This document shows, in pieces, positions 52,711-63,227 of a stretch of DNA of 64,000 nucleotides (the stretch's first letter is position 1; the number at the start of each line of letters is the position of its first letter). The notes under the pieces are model-generated. The model saw only the letters and a list, made by a program, of their open reading frames with translations. It was not told where the DNA came from and did no database searches. The stretch comes from Thalassobacillus devorans (GTDB taxonomy: Bacteria; Bacillota; Bacilli; Bacillales; Halobacillaceae). A program made the position numbers and the translations under genes. The DNA lies in the NCBI RefSeq assembly GCF_011761345.1, contig NZ_JAASRY010000003.1, positions 186,001 to 250,000 on the forward strand, in the 5' to 3' direction.

Positions 52711-52872
52711 ATGGTAACCTCTCTATCAATATTGTTTCTTACTGTTTTTGGCTTTTTCTCTGTTTATGCGGCGTTTGATTCACTGGTTACGCGCATCAAG
52801 AAACGCAAGCGCATGACACCACAAACGGAACCTATCCATCAGCAGCCTGTACTGGAGTTTGGACAACAGTAA
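52711..52872 (+). CDS. Small single-span membrane protein
   Basis: 53 residues, ATG at 52711 with GAAAGGGGAT upstream, stop at 52872, and a strong terminator after it. One hydrophobic helix (residues 4-22, LSILFLTVFGFFSVYAAF) is followed by a basic cluster IKKRKRM and a polar tail. Orientation by positive-inside rule: C-terminus in the cytoplasm. No family recognised. Too short for default gene finders, but all translation and transcription signals are present. Confidence 0.65.
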   Translation: MVTSLSILFLTVFGFFSVYAAFDSLVTRIKKRKRMTPQTEPIHQQPVLEFGQQ

Positions 52873-52895
52873 GCTGCTCATTATATAGATTCTTT

Positions 52896-52938
52896 AAAAG
52901 CAGTACCTTCCTATATAAGGGGGGTACTGCTTTTTTAT
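52896..52938 (+). terminator. Terminator after the small membrane protein
   Basis: AAAAGCAGTACC (52896-52907) pairs with GGTACTGCTTTT (52923-52934), then TTATT. Confidence 0.9.
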
Positions 52939-53496
52939 TGTTATTTCCATACTAAAAAATGCGGGAAGCAAAAGACTCGCTATCCCTATTTACTAAAAAA
53001 AGAATCCCCGATGCTGGAGGCAAGGGAATTCTGTATGTCCAGGAAATTCAATGTCTAATAAATAGGCAGTCCATCTACTTTAAATATACAGTTCATTGTA
53101 TAAATACAATGTTTATCTTATTTTTATACAGAGTAAAAATTAACACTTTTAAGGATAACTTACATAAAAAATTTTTTTCGAAGAATGATAACTTGGAAAA
53201 CCCTTGTCATTAAAGGGTTTATAAGCAAAAAGAAACACATGAAAGCGTTGTCTTTTTTGTAACATTGCATAGGTCTAAAGTTGCAGTTATTGTATAACGC
53301 TGTAATTGACTGACAATTTCATGGTATACTAATTTTCATACTCGAAAAGACTGAATTTTTTCATTTACACTACAATTTTAATTCCTTAAACAAGTTCTTC
53401 TTTGTTGAAGGGATAAAGTATAAGAAAGACTAATGCTTTTGCCACCAACACTTGGTGACAAACCAGGTTTTTCTACTATATAGAGGAGGAATGATC
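52939..53496 (+). promoter_or_regulatory. Long gltA leader/promoter region with palindrome, possible cre and extended -10
   Basis: This AT-rich region of over 550 bp has no credible gene. Items seen: a palindrome CATTGTA-TAAA-TACAATG at 53094-53111; a possible cre TGAAAGCGTTGTCT at 53240-53253 (13 of 14 positions); an extended -10 TGGTATACT at 53322-53330 without a good -35 at 17 bp (TTGACT lies 13 bp away), suggesting an activator-dependent promoter. In B. subtilis GltC activates and TnrA represses gltAB; I could not locate their boxes with confidence. Confidence 0.45.
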
Positions 53497-56400
53497 ATGG
53501 AAAAACACGGATACCCAGTTCCACAGGGTCTTTACAATCCTGCCAATGAGCATGAGGCCTGTGGAATCGGTATGATCGCGAATATCAACGGAAGAAAATC
53601 CCATGATATCGTTCAAAACGCGGTTACAATTCTGTGTAACCTGGAACACCGCGGCGGTCAGTCAGCCGACGTCAACTCGGGGGATGGAGCCGGTATACTA
53701 ACACAGATACCCCATCGTTTCTTTTTAAAACAATGTAAGAAGGAAAATATCGATCTTCCCGGAGAAGGGGAATATGGTGTAGGTATGATATTCCTTCCTC
53801 AAGATGAGTACAAACGATTGCAATGTATTGAAATTGTCGAAGATATCATCCGCGAGGAAGGCCAAGGACTGTTAGGATGGCGCACGGTACCTGTCAATGA
53901 CTCCTTTGTCGGAGACAGTGCCAAGAAAACGAAGCCGTTCATCCGTCAGGTGTTTGTAGCACAATCCGAACAAATCACAGACAGGATGGAATTTGAACGA
54001 CGCCTATATGTCATCCGTAAGCGTGCAGAAAATGAAATTGGCAAGATGGAAGCTTGTGACGATTTTTACATCAGCAGCTTATCGACAAGCACGATTGTTT
54101 ATAAAGGGATGCTCATCCCTGAACAGTTAGACTCTTTTTATATTGACTTGAACCACCCTGATTTTATATCCGCATTGGCATTAGTACACTCCCGCTTCAG
54201 TACGAACACTTTCCCAAGTTGGAAGAGATCCCATCCAAACCGCTATACCATTCATAACGGTGAATTCAATACAATACGAGGAAATGTCAATTGGATGCGG
54301 GCGCGTCAAACGCTATGCCAATCGGAATACTTCAATGAAGAGGATTTAGAAAAAATCCTGCCAGTGATTGACGATAATGGCAGTGACTCTTCTATGTTCG
54401 ATAATGCTTTTGAATTTTTGCATTTATCCGGACGCTCCTTGTCCCATACCGCCATGATGATGGTACCGGAACCTTGGCCGAATAACACGTCCATTGAAAA
54501 AGATAAGCGTGACTTCTATGAGTACCACAGTACGCTCATGGAGCCGTGGGATGGCCCGGCAGCGCTTGTCTTCACTAACGGAAGCCAGATCGGGGCATGT
54601 CTTGATCGTAATGGTCTTCGCCCAGCAAGGTATTATGTTACGAAAAATGGCATGATCGTCCTTGGTTCTGAGGTAGGCGCACTGGATATTTTTGACGATG
54701 AAATCGAATATAAAGATCGCTTACAGCCAAGTAAGATGCTTCTTGTTGACTTGGAGAAAGGAAAAATCATTCCAGACGAGGAGATCAAAGGTCAGGTAGT
54801 CAAAGAGCAGCCATATGATGAGTGGATCAATAAGCATATGCTTGATCTCGACGAGCTCCCACAACCGGTGGAAGAAGCCCCGCTGACAAAAGATGAAAAG
54901 CTGCTGGATCACCAGCTTGCCTTCGGCTATACGACCGAAGAATTGAGTAAGATTCTGAAGCCGATGGTTTCCGGCGGTAAGGATCCGGTCGGTTCTATGG
55001 GGTACGACTCCCCGCTCGCTGTGTTATCGAAAAAGCCTCAGCTTCTTTACAACTATTTCAAACAGCTTTTTGCCCAGGTAACCAACCCGGCGATTGATGC
55101 GATCCGTGAAGAAATCGTAACAGCAGTAGGGACGACGATTGGGGCAGAAGGAAACCTGGTCGATCCTAAGCCGAATAGCTGCAAACATATCCGTCTTGAT
55201 ACGTTTGCCTTGACTAACCGTCAATTGGAGACGCTTCGTCAGCAGAACGTCGATGGATTCCAGGCAGCAACACTGCCAATCCTATTCGATGCTAAAGTCG
55301 AAGGTTCCATGGAAGCCGCTTTAGAGGAGCTGTTCACCAAAGCGGATAAGGAAGTGGAAAAGGGCACCACGTTAATCATTTTATCGGACCGCGGAGTAAA
55401 CCATGGCAAGGCCGCTATTCCTGCCTTGCTTGCAGTATCAGGTCTGCATCACCATTTAATCCGCCAGGGGACGCGCACCAAAGTGAGCCTGCTGATCGAG
55501 TCGGCAGAGCCTCGTGAAGTTCATCACTTTGCGACATTGCTCGGTTATGGTGCAGAAGGTATCAATGCTTACCTGGCGTTCGATTCCCTCAATGACTTGA
55601 TTGAAAAAGGCGACCTCCAGGGCATCACATTTGACGAAGCGGTTGATAAGTATGTCAAATCGGTTACCGATGGAGTTGTCAAAGTACTATCGAAAATGGG
55701 TATCTCGACAATCCAAAGTTACCGCGGTGCTCAAATTTTTGAAGCCGTCGGCATCAGCAGTGAGGTTGTAAACAAGCACTTCACATGGACGTCTACCCGT
55801 CTTGGCGGAATTGGCCTTGATGTTATTGAAAAAGAAGTTTTGATGCGTCATAAGCGTGCGTATGGAGAGGAACGTGTGGCTTCTAAACAATTGGAAGCGG
55901 GGGATGAGTTCCAATATCGTGAAAATGGGGAGGATCATCAATATAATCCTCACACGATTCATTTATTGCAGCATGCATGCCGTTCCAATAACTATGAATT
56001 ATTCAAAGAATATTCCCAGCTGCTGACGGATGAGCGGAACAACCTGCAATCACTCCGCGGCTTGCTGAAGTTTAAAAATCGGCGTTCGATTCCAATCGAA
56101 GAAGTCGAATCTGTCGATGATATTTGTAAAAGGTTCAAAACAGGTGCCATGTCATTTGGTGCCATCAGTCAAGAGGCCCACGAGGCACTTGCGATTGCCA
56201 TGAACAAAATAGGCGGACGAAGTAACTCTGGAGAAGGCGGGGAAAACCCTGAGCGATTCACTCCGGACGAAAACGGGGACCTGCGCCGCAGTGCCATCAA
56301 GCAGATTGCATCCGGACGATTCGGTGTCAATAGCCATTACCTTGTGAACGCTGATGAGCTGCAGATTAAAGTTTCTCAAGGGGCAAAGCCTGGAGAAGGC

Positions 56401-58086
56401 GGTCATTTGCCTGGCAAGAAAGTTTACCCATGGATTGCAGAAGTGCGTGGTTCCACCACAGGTGTTGAATTGATTTCACCTCCACCGCACCATGATATCT
56501 ATTCCATCGAAGACCTTGCTGAATTGATTCACAACTTGAAAAACGCTAACCCAAGAGCCCGGATCAGCGTCAAGCTTGTTTCTGCCGATGGTGTAGGTAC
56601 GATCGCTGCCGGTGTAGCAAAAGGTAGAGCCGACCATGTATTGATCAGTGGATATGATGGAGGGACCGGAGCAGCTCCGCGGACCAGTATCAAACACGCT
56701 GGTATGCCTTGGGAAATCGGACTTGCCGAAACCCATCAGACTTTAGTGCTGAATAATCTGCGCGACCGTATTGCTGTCGAAGCAGACGGTAAGATGATGA
56801 CCGGACGCGATATTATTTACGCTACCTTGTTAGGGGCAGAAGAATACGGCTTTTCTACGGCGCCGCTCGTGGTGTTGGGCTGTGTCATGATGCGTGTCTG
56901 CCACCTTGATACTTGTCCGGTTGGTGTCGCAACCCAAAACCCGGAACTGCGGAAGAAATTCACTGGGAATGCGGACCATGTTGCTAATTTCATGCGTTTT
57001 ATCGCGCAGGAAGCACGCGAATTGATGGCGGAGCTTGGCTTCCGTACCATTAATGAAATGGTCGGTCGTTCCGATGTATTGGAGCCGAAAGAAGAGATCG
57101 ATCATTGGAAAGCGAAAAGCATTGACTTTACGTCCTTGCTTTATCAGCCGGCCGTACCAGTAGGCGGCGGAACTTACCAGGTTCAACTGCAGGATCATGA
57201 ACTGGGTTCGAAACTGGACATGCAAGAATTGATGCCGCTATGTAAAAAAGCGATTGAAACGAAAGAACCAGTGGAAGTAAACCACTCCATCCGTAACATC
57301 AACCGTGTAACCGGTACGATTCTTGGAAGCGAGATCACCCGTCGCCATGGTGCGGAGGGCTTGCCGGAAGACACCATTCGCCTGAATCTGAAAGGATCAG
57401 CCGGACAGAGTTTCGGTGCATTTATTCCTAAAGGCATGACGATGACCTTGATTGGCGATGCCAACGACTATGTTGGTAAAGGATTATCCGGCGGTAAAAT
57501 CATCGTCCACCCTTCCCAGGACTCTACATTTGTCCCAGAAGAGAACACGATTGTCGGAAACGTTTCTTTCTATGGCGCCACTGACGGGGAAGCGTATATC
57601 AACGGAATCGCCGGCGAACGTTTCTGTGTCCGTAATAGTGGAGCGAATGTAGTTGTCGAAGGAATCGGTGATCATGGCTGCGAATATATGACTGGCGGAA
57701 AAGTAGTCGTTCTCGGTGCAACCGGCCGTAACTTTGCAGCAGGTATGTCAGGCGGTGTCGCTTATATCCTGGAAGAGGAGCAAGGACTGTTTGACAGTAA
57801 ATGCAATCAGGAACTTGTAGCTCTCGAGCGCTTGACCGATCAGCAGGAAATCACGGAGCTATACAAGATGATCGCGAAGCATGTGGAATATACCAATAGT
57901 CCAAAAGGGCATCGCATCTTGAATGATTGGGATTCTTATGTATCGAAATTTGTACGTGTCATCCCTACGGCTTATCGTGAAATGGAAGACCGCATCAAGA
58001 GCCTGCTCGATACAGGTATAAGTAAGTTCGATGCTGAAATGACAGCATTTGAAGAAAGCAAACGAAGCAAAGAGCTAGTCAAATAA
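53497..58086 (+). CDS. gltA: Glutamate synthase large subunit
   Basis: 1529 residues from the ATG at 53497 (AGAGGAGGAAT upstream). The first 21 residues are a propeptide; C22 (EACGIG) becomes the N-terminal nucleophile of the glutaminase domain. Then come the central domain, the FMN-binding synthase domain (about 830-1200; GEGGENPERF, DGGTGAAPRTS), the 3Fe-4S cysteines in CVMMRVCHLDTC, and the C-terminal GXGXG beta-helix (GLSGGKIIV). Converts 2-oxoglutarate and glutamine to two glutamates with the small subunit. Followed by gltB after 15 bases. Named gltA in the Bacillus convention (gltB in E. coli). Confidence 0.97.
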   Translation: MEKHGYPVPQGLYNPANEHEACGIGMIANINGRKSHDIVQNAVTILCNLEHRGGQSADVNSGDGAGILTQIPHRFFLKQCKKENIDLPGEGEYGVGMIFLPQDEYKRLQCIEIVEDIIREEGQGLLGWRTVPVNDSFVGDSAKKTKPFIRQVFVAQSEQITDRMEFERRLYVIRKRAENEIGKMEACDDFYISSLSTSTIVYKGMLIPEQLDSFYIDLNHPDFISALALVHSRFSTNTFPSWKRSHPNRYTIHNGEFNTIRGNVNWMRARQTLCQSEYFNEEDLEKILPVIDDNGSDSSMFDNAFEFLHLSGRSLSHTAMMMVPEPWPNNTSIEKDKRDFYEYHSTLMEPWDGPAALVFTNGSQIGACLDRNGLRPARYYVTKNGMIVLGSEVGALDIFDDEIEYKDRLQPSKMLLVDLEKGKIIPDEEIKGQVVKEQPYDEWINKHMLDLDELPQPVEEAPLTKDEKLLDHQLAFGYTTEELSKILKPMVSGGKDPVGSMGYDSPLAVLSKKPQLLYNYFKQLFAQVTNPAIDAIREEIVTAVGTTIGAEGNLVDPKPNSCKHIRLDTFALTNRQLETLRQQNVDGFQAATLPILFDAKVEGSMEAALEELFTKADKEVEKGTTLIILSDRGVNHGKAAIPALLAVSGLHHHLIRQGTRTKVSLLIESAEPREVHHFATLLGYGAEGINAYLAFDSLNDLIEKGDLQGITFDEAVDKYVKSVTDGVVKVLSKMGISTIQSYRGAQIFEAVGISSEVVNKHFTWTSTRLGGIGLDVIEKEVLMRHKRAYGEERVASKQLEAGDEFQYRENGEDHQYNPHTIHLLQHACRSNNYELFKEYSQLLTDERNNLQSLRGLLKFKNRRSIPIEEVESVDDICKRFKTGAMSFGAISQEAHEALAIAMNKIGGRSNSGEGGENPERFTPDENGDLRRSAIKQIASGRFGVNSHYLVNADELQIKVSQGAKPGEGGHLPGKKVYPWIAEVRGSTTGVELISPPPHHDIYSIEDLAELIHNLKNANPRARISVKLVSADGVGTIAAGVAKGRADHVLISGYDGGTGAAPRTSIKHAGMPWEIGLAETHQTLVLNNLRDRIAVEADGKMMTGRDIIYATLLGAEEYGFSTAPLVVLGCVMMRVCHLDTCPVGVATQNPELRKKFTGNADHVANFMRFIAQEARELMAELGFRTINEMVGRSDVLEPKEEIDHWKAKSIDFTSLLYQPAVPVGGGTYQVQLQDHELGSKLDMQELMPLCKKAIETKEPVEVNHSIRNINRVTGTILGSEITRRHGAEGLPEDTIRLNLKGSAGQSFGAFIPKGMTMTLIGDANDYVGKGLSGGKIIVHPSQDSTFVPEENTIVGNVSFYGATDGEAYINGIAGERFCVRNSGANVVVEGIGDHGCEYMTGGKVVVLGATGRNFAAGMSGGVAYILEEEQGLFDSKCNQELVALERLTDQQEITELYKMIAKHVEYTNSPKGHRILNDWDSYVSKFVRVIPTAYREMEDRIKSLLDTGISKFDAEMTAFEESKRSKELVK

Positions 58087-58101
58087 TAGGAGGGGGATAC
58101 G

Positions 58102-59589
58102 ATGGGAAAGGCAACAGGATTTATGGAATACGAACGTCAATCACAACGTGAACGTGACCCTTCTGAACGTACGAAAGACTGGTCGGACTATACAGCTCCG
58201 ATGAAAGACGAAGAGGTCCAAATTCAAGGGGCACGCTGCATGGACTGCGGCGTTCCCACCTGTCATACAGGTACAGAAATACAAGGACAGACAACAGGCT
58301 GTCCAGTCAACCACCTGATTCCGGAATGGAATGATCTCGTATACCGTGGTCAATGGCATGAAGCGCTGAAAAAAGAGCATGAGCGTAACAACTTCCCTGA
58401 GTTCACTGGGATCGCCTGCCCGGCACCTTGTGAAGGTGCCTGCGTCCTTGGCATCAATGAACCGCCCGTGGCTATCCGTAGTGTCGAGCGCGCCATCATT
58501 GAAAAGGGATTTGATGAGGGCTGGGTAAAACCGGAACCACCAGAACAGCGTACTGGTAAAAAAGTTGCTGTAGTAGGTTCAGGGCCTGCTGGACTTGCAG
58601 CTGCTGCCCAATTGAACAAAGCCGGACACTGGGTGACTGTATTTGAACGCAGTGACCGTGTCGGCGGTCTTTTGACTTATGGCATCCCTGAGATGAAGCT
58701 CCCGTATGAGGTAGTCGAACGCCGCGTCAATATCCTGAAAGCAGAAGGAATTGAATTCGTTACGAATACAGAAGTCGGTAAAGACTATCCAGAGGATAAA
58801 CTGAACGAAGACTTTGATTCTGTCATTCTTTGCGGAGGATCACAGGTGCACCGTGACATCCCGGCTGACGGCAGAGAATTAAAAGGTATCCATTATGCGA
58901 TGGATTTCCTTCATTCCAATACAAAGAGCTTGTTGGACTCTAACCACGAAGATGGTAATTATATCTCTGCGAAAGATAAGGACGTAATTGTCATCGGTGG
59001 GGGAGACACGGGAACAGACTGTCTTGCTACTTCTGTCCGTCATAATTGTAAGAGTCTTACCCAGTTTGATATCTATGATAAAAAGCTGTCTGCCCGTGAT
59101 ACAGAAGATAATCCATGGCCACAGTGGCCGGTTGTCCACCGTGTCGAATATGGCCATAAAGAAGCTGCAGCCGTGTTGGGCGACGACCCACGCGCCTACG
59201 CTGTCATGACAAAGAAATTCGTCGGTGACGAAAACGGACATGTCAAAGAAGTCCATACGGTAAACGTCAAGTTGACCAAGGATGAAAACGGCAAACGCAT
59301 CCGTGAAGAAATTCCAGGAACAGAAAAAGTATGGCCTGCTGATCTTGTCCTGCTCGCGATCGGGTTTAAAGGTCCGGATCAGGATTTAATCAAGCAGCTT
59401 GGTGTTGAAACTACCGAACGTTCCACTATCAAAGCGGAATACGGCGATTATCGTACCAATGTTGAAGGCGTATTTGCAGCCGGAGATATGCGTCGTGGCC
59501 AAAGCCTGATCGTCTGGGCAATCAACGAAGGACGCGAAGCAGCCCGCGAATGCGACCGCTACCTCATGGGATCTACCGTATTGCCATAA
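58102..59589 (+). CDS. gltB: Glutamate synthase small subunit (NADPH)
   Basis: 495 residues, AGGAGGGG upstream. N-terminal cysteines in [18 protein letters not shown] and [12 protein letters not shown] bind two 4Fe-4S clusters. FAD motif [14 protein letters not shown] and NADPH motif [13 protein letters not shown] follow, and [13 protein letters not shown] closes the second FAD contact. Passes electrons from NADPH to the large subunit. Terminator follows; gltA and gltB form a two-gene operon. Confidence 0.97.
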   Translation: MGKATGFMEYERQSQRERDPSERTKDWSDYTAPMKDEEVQIQGARCMDCGVPTCHTGTEIQGQTTGCPVNHLIPEWNDLVYRGQWHEALKKEHERNNFPEFTGIACPAPCEGACVLGINEPPVAIRSVERAIIEKGFDEGWVKPEPPEQRTGKKVAVVGSGPAGLAAAAQLNKAGHWVTVFERSDRVGGLLTYGIPEMKLPYEVVERRVNILKAEGIEFVTNTEVGKDYPEDKLNEDFDSVILCGGSQVHRDIPADGRELKGIHYAMDFLHSNTKSLLDSNHEDGNYISAKDKDVIVIGGGDTGTDCLATSVRHNCKSLTQFDIYDKKLSARDTEDNPWPQWPVVHRVEYGHKEAAAVLGDDPRAYAVMTKKFVGDENGHVKEVHTVNVKLTKDENGKRIREEIPGTEKVWPADLVLLAIGFKGPDQDLIKQLGVETTERSTIKAEYGDYRTNVEGVFAAGDMRRGQSLIVWAINEGREAARECDRYLMGSTVLP

Positions 59590-59607
59590 CATGTATTACT
59601 CATAAAT

Positions 59608-59641
59608 AAATCGTCCAGGATTTTCCCTGGGCGATTTTTTA
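59608..59641 (+). terminator. Terminator of gltAB
   Basis: AAATCGTCCAGG (59608-59619) pairs with CCTGGGCGATTT (59626-59637), one G-U pair, then TTT. Confidence 0.88.
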
Positions 59642-59695
59642 GTACCCTTATTTCATTAATTTCATATCAGAATAGGAGAGACACTCCGCCTATTG

Positions 59696-59875
59696 TTTTG
59701 ACGTAAGGGTGATAAAGACCATCTCAGACGAACTTTTGATTGCTTAAGGTTCTTATACTGCTTATAAAGACCATAACCATAGCATTGTTACTTTCTAATG
59801 GTCATTATCCACTCTATAAAGACCCTTAGCATTCTAATTTTCAATGTAATGGTCTTTAGAGGAATAAATTAATAG
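59696..59875. repeat. Array D: 25-bp palindromes, 52-bp period, after gltAB
   Basis: Full palindromes at 59748-59772 (GGTTCTTATA, 5 nt, TATAAAGACC) and 59800-59824 (GGTCATTATC, 5 nt, TATAAAGACC), exactly 52 apart. Flanking half units lie in register: GATAAAGACC ending at 59720 and GGTCTTTAGA from 59851 (one base early). Same word as arrays B and C. Confidence 0.85.
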
Positions 59876-60125
59876 ATTATCCGAAGCACCTTCCTCCTGA
59901 TTCGGAGATTACGCAGGTCAGTTATTTCACAAGCTATCCTAACTCTGGACTGCGCCAATGGATTCAACCACCTCGGAATCGAGTCTTCGTCAAATCTGAC
60001 AGTTTGGTGAGTGAGATCAATCCCAGAGGGGGATATCGAGGCATCCATGATAAAATAAGAGAAACGAGATAATTCATTTTTATTAATCATAAGATAGGAG
60101 TAGTACAAGTAGTGGAGGTGGGATT
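59876..60125. other. Gap before the M48 gene; open but startless frame
   Basis: A plus-strand frame is open from about 59863 to 60072 (YPKHLPPDSEITQVSYF, then RGGYRGIHDKIRETR) but has no start codon near its beginning and no ribosome site. It could be a gene remnant. GTGGAGGTG at 60113-60121 serves the next gene. Confidence 0.35.
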
Positions 60126-61382
60126 GTGAAAAAGCGATTTGTGATTTGGACTGCCGGTATCTATATCCTTTATGTCCTCGTTATGGGGGCTTACTTATTC
60201 TGGTGGGCTGATTTTGGTGTGCCTGAAGCTTACGAGGGGACCGGGGCAGACCCGGCTACATTCATGACAGATCGACAACTTGAACTGAGCCAGGACTATT
60301 CCCGCTATCAATCGATGTTGTATTTCCTTGGCCTTCCACTGGAGTGGATCATTTACCTCGGCGTCCTGGTGTTTGGGGTATCACGACTGTTCAGAGATTT
60401 CGGTGAACGCGTGTCCCGCTTTACATTTATCAATATTCCGATTTATGTCCTCCTGCTGTCCACATTGACATGGGTGCTGACATTCCCGCTCGATTATGCG
60501 AGACGGACCCTGTCGGTCAACTATGGTATCGGGACACAAAGCTTCACAGGATGGATGCGCGATCAATTAATCAGCTTCTGGATCGGTACACTTATTATGG
60601 CAATGCTCATCACGGTCCTCTATGTGTTAATCCGTCGCTTTCAAAAACGGTGGTGGTTATATGCCTGGATGTTGATGATTCCATTTATGATTTTTATGAT
60701 GTACATCCAGCCGGTTGTCATCGACCCGCTTTACAATGATTTTTCCCGGTTGAGCAATCCTCAGCTGGAAGAAAAAATACTGGCTATGGCCGAACAAGCG
60801 GATATCCCGGCGGAGCGGGTTTATGAAGTGAACATGTCCGAGAAAACTAACGCCATGAACGCTTATGTCAATGGCATTGGCTCGAACCTGCGTATCGTTT
60901 TGTGGGATACGACCTTGAACAAACTGGACGAATCAGAAGTGCTGTTCATCATGGCGCATGAAATCGGCCATTATGTGAAAAATCACTTATTATGGATGCT
61001 GGCAGGATCTATTGCCGTCACGTTTGGTGGATTATATGTCGGTTACCGTATTTTCCATGTGGTTATTAACCGGTGGGGTAACACGTGGAAGGTAAAAGGT
61101 GTTACAGATGTCGCGTCTCTTCCAGCGCTGCTCTTGATTTTTTCTTTGTTGTCTTTTATTGCTAACCCGGTAGAACTCGCGGTGTCGCGAAATGCCGAGA
61201 AGTCGGCTGATGAATATGCAATTGAAATGACACAGGATAGGGAGGCTGCCGTTGGATCGTTTCAGCAATTGACCGTCACAGCGCTCAGCGATGTCAACCC
61301 TCCTGCCCTGGTAAAATACTTGCGTTACGGTCATCCGACGATGATGGAGCGAATAACGATGCTGGAATCCTATCAACAATGA
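60126..61382 (+). CDS. M48-family (Ste24/CAAX-type) membrane metallopeptidase
   Basis: 418 residues from a GTG start (GGAGGTG upstream). About five to seven transmembrane helices. Zinc motif H278-E279-x-x-H282 (MAHEIGHYVKNH), third ligand Glu in NAEKSADEYAIEM. N-terminal CAAX-protease-like part (RRTLSVNYGIGTQSF, PLYNDFSRL) is complete. Cleaves membrane or small proteins in the bilayer, involved in quality control in related bacteria. Single gene. Confidence 0.92.
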   Translation: MKKRFVIWTAGIYILYVLVMGAYLFWWADFGVPEAYEGTGADPATFMTDRQLELSQDYSRYQSMLYFLGLPLEWIIYLGVLVFGVSRLFRDFGERVSRFTFINIPIYVLLLSTLTWVLTFPLDYARRTLSVNYGIGTQSFTGWMRDQLISFWIGTLIMAMLITVLYVLIRRFQKRWWLYAWMLMIPFMIFMMYIQPVVIDPLYNDFSRLSNPQLEEKILAMAEQADIPAERVYEVNMSEKTNAMNAYVNGIGSNLRIVLWDTTLNKLDESEVLFIMAHEIGHYVKNHLLWMLAGSIAVTFGGLYVGYRIFHVVINRWGNTWKVKGVTDVASLPALLLIFSLLSFIANPVELAVSRNAEKSADEYAIEMTQDREAAVGSFQQLTVTALSDVNPPALVKYLRYGHPTMMERITMLESYQQ

Positions 61383-61391
61383 CAAAAAGAA

Positions 61392-61415
61392 GAGCCAGGC
61401 TTCTGAGCCTGGCTC
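61392..61415. terminator. Bidirectional terminator
   Basis: GAGCCAGGCT / AGCCTGGCTC stem with a TCTG loop between convergent genes, T-rich on both outer sides. Confidence 0.88.
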
Positions 61416-61420
61416 CTTTA

Positions 61421-62443
61421 TTAATTTTCATTCATAATATCTGCCACGATTTCAAACGAACGGAGGCGTTTCTTGTGATCATAGATTTGAGAAGTAACCA
61501 TAATCTCATCCGCTTTTGTTTCCTCGATAAATTCTTCCAGCTTCCGCTTCACTGTTTCTCTGCTGCCAATAATCGAAGCACCTAGCTGTTGTTGTAACGC
61601 AGCATGTTCATGCGGCGACCACAGTTCATCCATATTATCCACTGGAGGCTGCAATGGCGCTTCATCGTTGCGAATCAGGTTCAGGAATTGCTGGTAAAGG
61701 GAAGTCGCCAGATATTCCGCTTCCTCATCTGTTTCTGCGGCCACTACATTCAAGCCCATCATGGCGTGAGGTTGTTCAAGCGCTTCTGAAGGCTGGAAGT
61801 GTCGGCGGTATAAATCCAGCGCTGCCAGCGTATTGTTTGGTGAAAAGTGACTGGCAAACGAGAATGGCAAACCGAGCTGTCCGGCAAGCTGTGCACTGAA
61901 TCCGCTGGAACCAAGCAGCCAAATTGGAATGTCCAGTCCCTGTCCAGGTACAGCGCGGATCGGTTTTTCGCTAACCGCTAATGCAGGGTCGAAATAAGCC
62001 CTTAATTCTTGAAGAAGCTGAGGGAAGTCCTGTCCATCGCTTCTTCGTCCTCTTCTGAGGGCTTGAGCGGTCAGTTGATCCGTTCCGGGAGCTCGTCCTA
62101 GTCCAAGGTCAATCCGCCCTGGATAAAGGGACTCCAGGGTGCCGAAATGCTCAGCAATAATCAGCGGAGCATGATTGGGAAGCATGATGCCACCGGAGCC
62201 GACCCGGATGGTAGATGTATTTTCGGCGACATGACCGATGATGACAGAAGTAGCCGAACTGGCAATGAACGGCATATTATGGTGTTCTGCCAGCCAATAG
62301 CGGTTGTAACCCAGCTTTTCCGCATGCTGAGCCAAATCCACCGTATTTTTGAAAGCATCCCTCGGTGTCCCGCCTTCAATGATGGGAGCCAAATCCAGTA
62401 CGGAAAACGGGATTTCCTGTAATGTTTTATATTCAGAAGACAT
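61421..62443 (-). CDS. Luciferase-like flavin-dependent oxidoreductase (MsnO8/YceB type)
   Basis: 340 residues. [25 protein letters not shown] and [41 protein letters not shown] are the conserved blocks of the LLM subgroup MsnO8. The fold is a TIM barrel using reduced FMN. Substrate unknown; some members act on sulfonates or alkanals. Single gene. Confidence 0.88.
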   Translation of the reverse strand: MSSEYKTLQEIPFSVLDLAPIIEGGTPRDAFKNTVDLAQHAEKLGYNRYWLAEHHNMPFIASSATSVIIGHVAENTSTIRVGSGGIMLPNHAPLIIAEHFGTLESLYPGRIDLGLGRAPGTDQLTAQALRRGRRSDGQDFPQLLQELRAYFDPALAVSEKPIRAVPGQGLDIPIWLLGSSGFSAQLAGQLGLPFSFASHFSPNNTLAALDLYRRHFQPSEALEQPHAMMGLNVVAAETDEEAEYLATSLYQQFLNLIRNDEAPLQPPVDNMDELWSPHEHAALQQQLGASIIGSRETVKRKLEEFIEETKADEIMVTSQIYDHKKRLRSFEIVADIMNEN

Positions 62444-62547
62444 GTTATTCCACTTCTTTCTATGAAAGTTTAAATCTTAAAACTTACGTACAGTTTAACA
62501 ATTACAGGAAACCGGCACCAAATAAAATGTTTAAGGCATTAAAAAAA

Positions 62548-62574
62548 GTACAAAGGCAACGCGCCTTTGTACTA
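62548..62574 (-). terminator. Terminator downstream of the YdcZ-type gene
   Basis: Perfect 11-bp stem AGTACAAAGGC / GCCTTTGTACT, loop AACGC, followed on the minus strand by a T run. About 105 nt past the gene's stop. Confidence 0.8.
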
Positions 62575-62678
62575 AATGGTGAAAAATATATTGGCATCGC
62601 CGGCTTGCTGCAAGGCTTCTTTTTTATTCTTGGTGGGTAGAGAGCGGTATCTGCTTCTTAGCATGAGAGACAACACCC

Positions 62679-63215
62679 TTAGGATCTTTCCTGATAAAAA
62701 CCCTGCCTAGCCGAGTAGGAAGCCTGCTTTCTTTTAAAAGAAGCTGTCTTTCCTGCTTCCTGTTCATGCTCATTCCCACTGGTCTGTTTCTCCAGCTTGT
62801 AGACAAGCACTCCTCCGATTAACAAGGTGATTCCGAGCAGCTTCTGCCAGGAAAGTGCGGCAGCTTCAAATCCAAACCAGCCACCTGTATTAATAATAAA
62901 AGCTATAACAATTTGCGAAATAAGTGCAATCGAGATGGCGTAAGCCGGGCCAATCAAAGTTACCCCTCTCATTAAAAAGAAAACGATTCCTACGCCAAAT
63001 ACTCCCCCAAACAAGAATACAGGATTCACATTTCCAAATTCTAAAATGCTTTTTTTCTCGATGGAATAAAAGACCGGTAATGAACAGACAAGACCTAAAC
63101 CGAGTACTAGAGAAGTCGTCGCCCATGGACCTGTTTTTTCACTTACTCTGGCATTGAATACATTCTGCAGGCTGATTAAAATACCTGCGATAACTGCTAA
63201 TAACACTCCAGTCAT
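62679..63215 (-). CDS. DMT-family transporter, YdcZ (DUF606) type
   Basis: 178 residues from the ATG at 63215 (AAGGAGG upstream). Five hydrophobic segments (ILISLQNVFNARVSE, TSLVLGLGLVCSLPVF, LFGGVFGVGIVFFL, AISIALISQIVIAFII, LLGITLLIGGVLVY). YdcZ proteins usually stop near residue 145; this one has an extra basic, polar tail (KRKQASYSARQGFYQERS). Such half-size carriers often work in pairs; another YdcZ-type end lies beyond the regulator. Substrate unknown. Confidence 0.85.
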   Translation of the reverse strand: MTGVLLAVIAGILISLQNVFNARVSEKTGPWATTSLVLGLGLVCSLPVFYSIEKKSILEFGNVNPVFLFGGVFGVGIVFFLMRGVTLIGPAYAISIALISQIVIAFIINTGGWFGFEAAALSWQKLLGITLLIGGVLVYKLEKQTSGNEHEQEAGKTASFKRKQASYSARQGFYQERS

Positions 63216-63227
63216 CAGTGTTCCTCC

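Noticed and set aside
52959-53213. 84-residue frame before gltA
   Set aside because: No ribosome site, low-complexity AT-driven composition, overlaps the palindrome in the gltA leader.
59869-60108. 79-residue minus-strand frame before the M48 gene
   Set aside because: No credible ribosome site and no family; the opposite strand is also open, so the openness is not informative.
62422-62640. 72-residue plus-strand frame
   Set aside because: It spans a perfect terminator hairpin and overlaps the luciferase-like gene start; no ribosome site.
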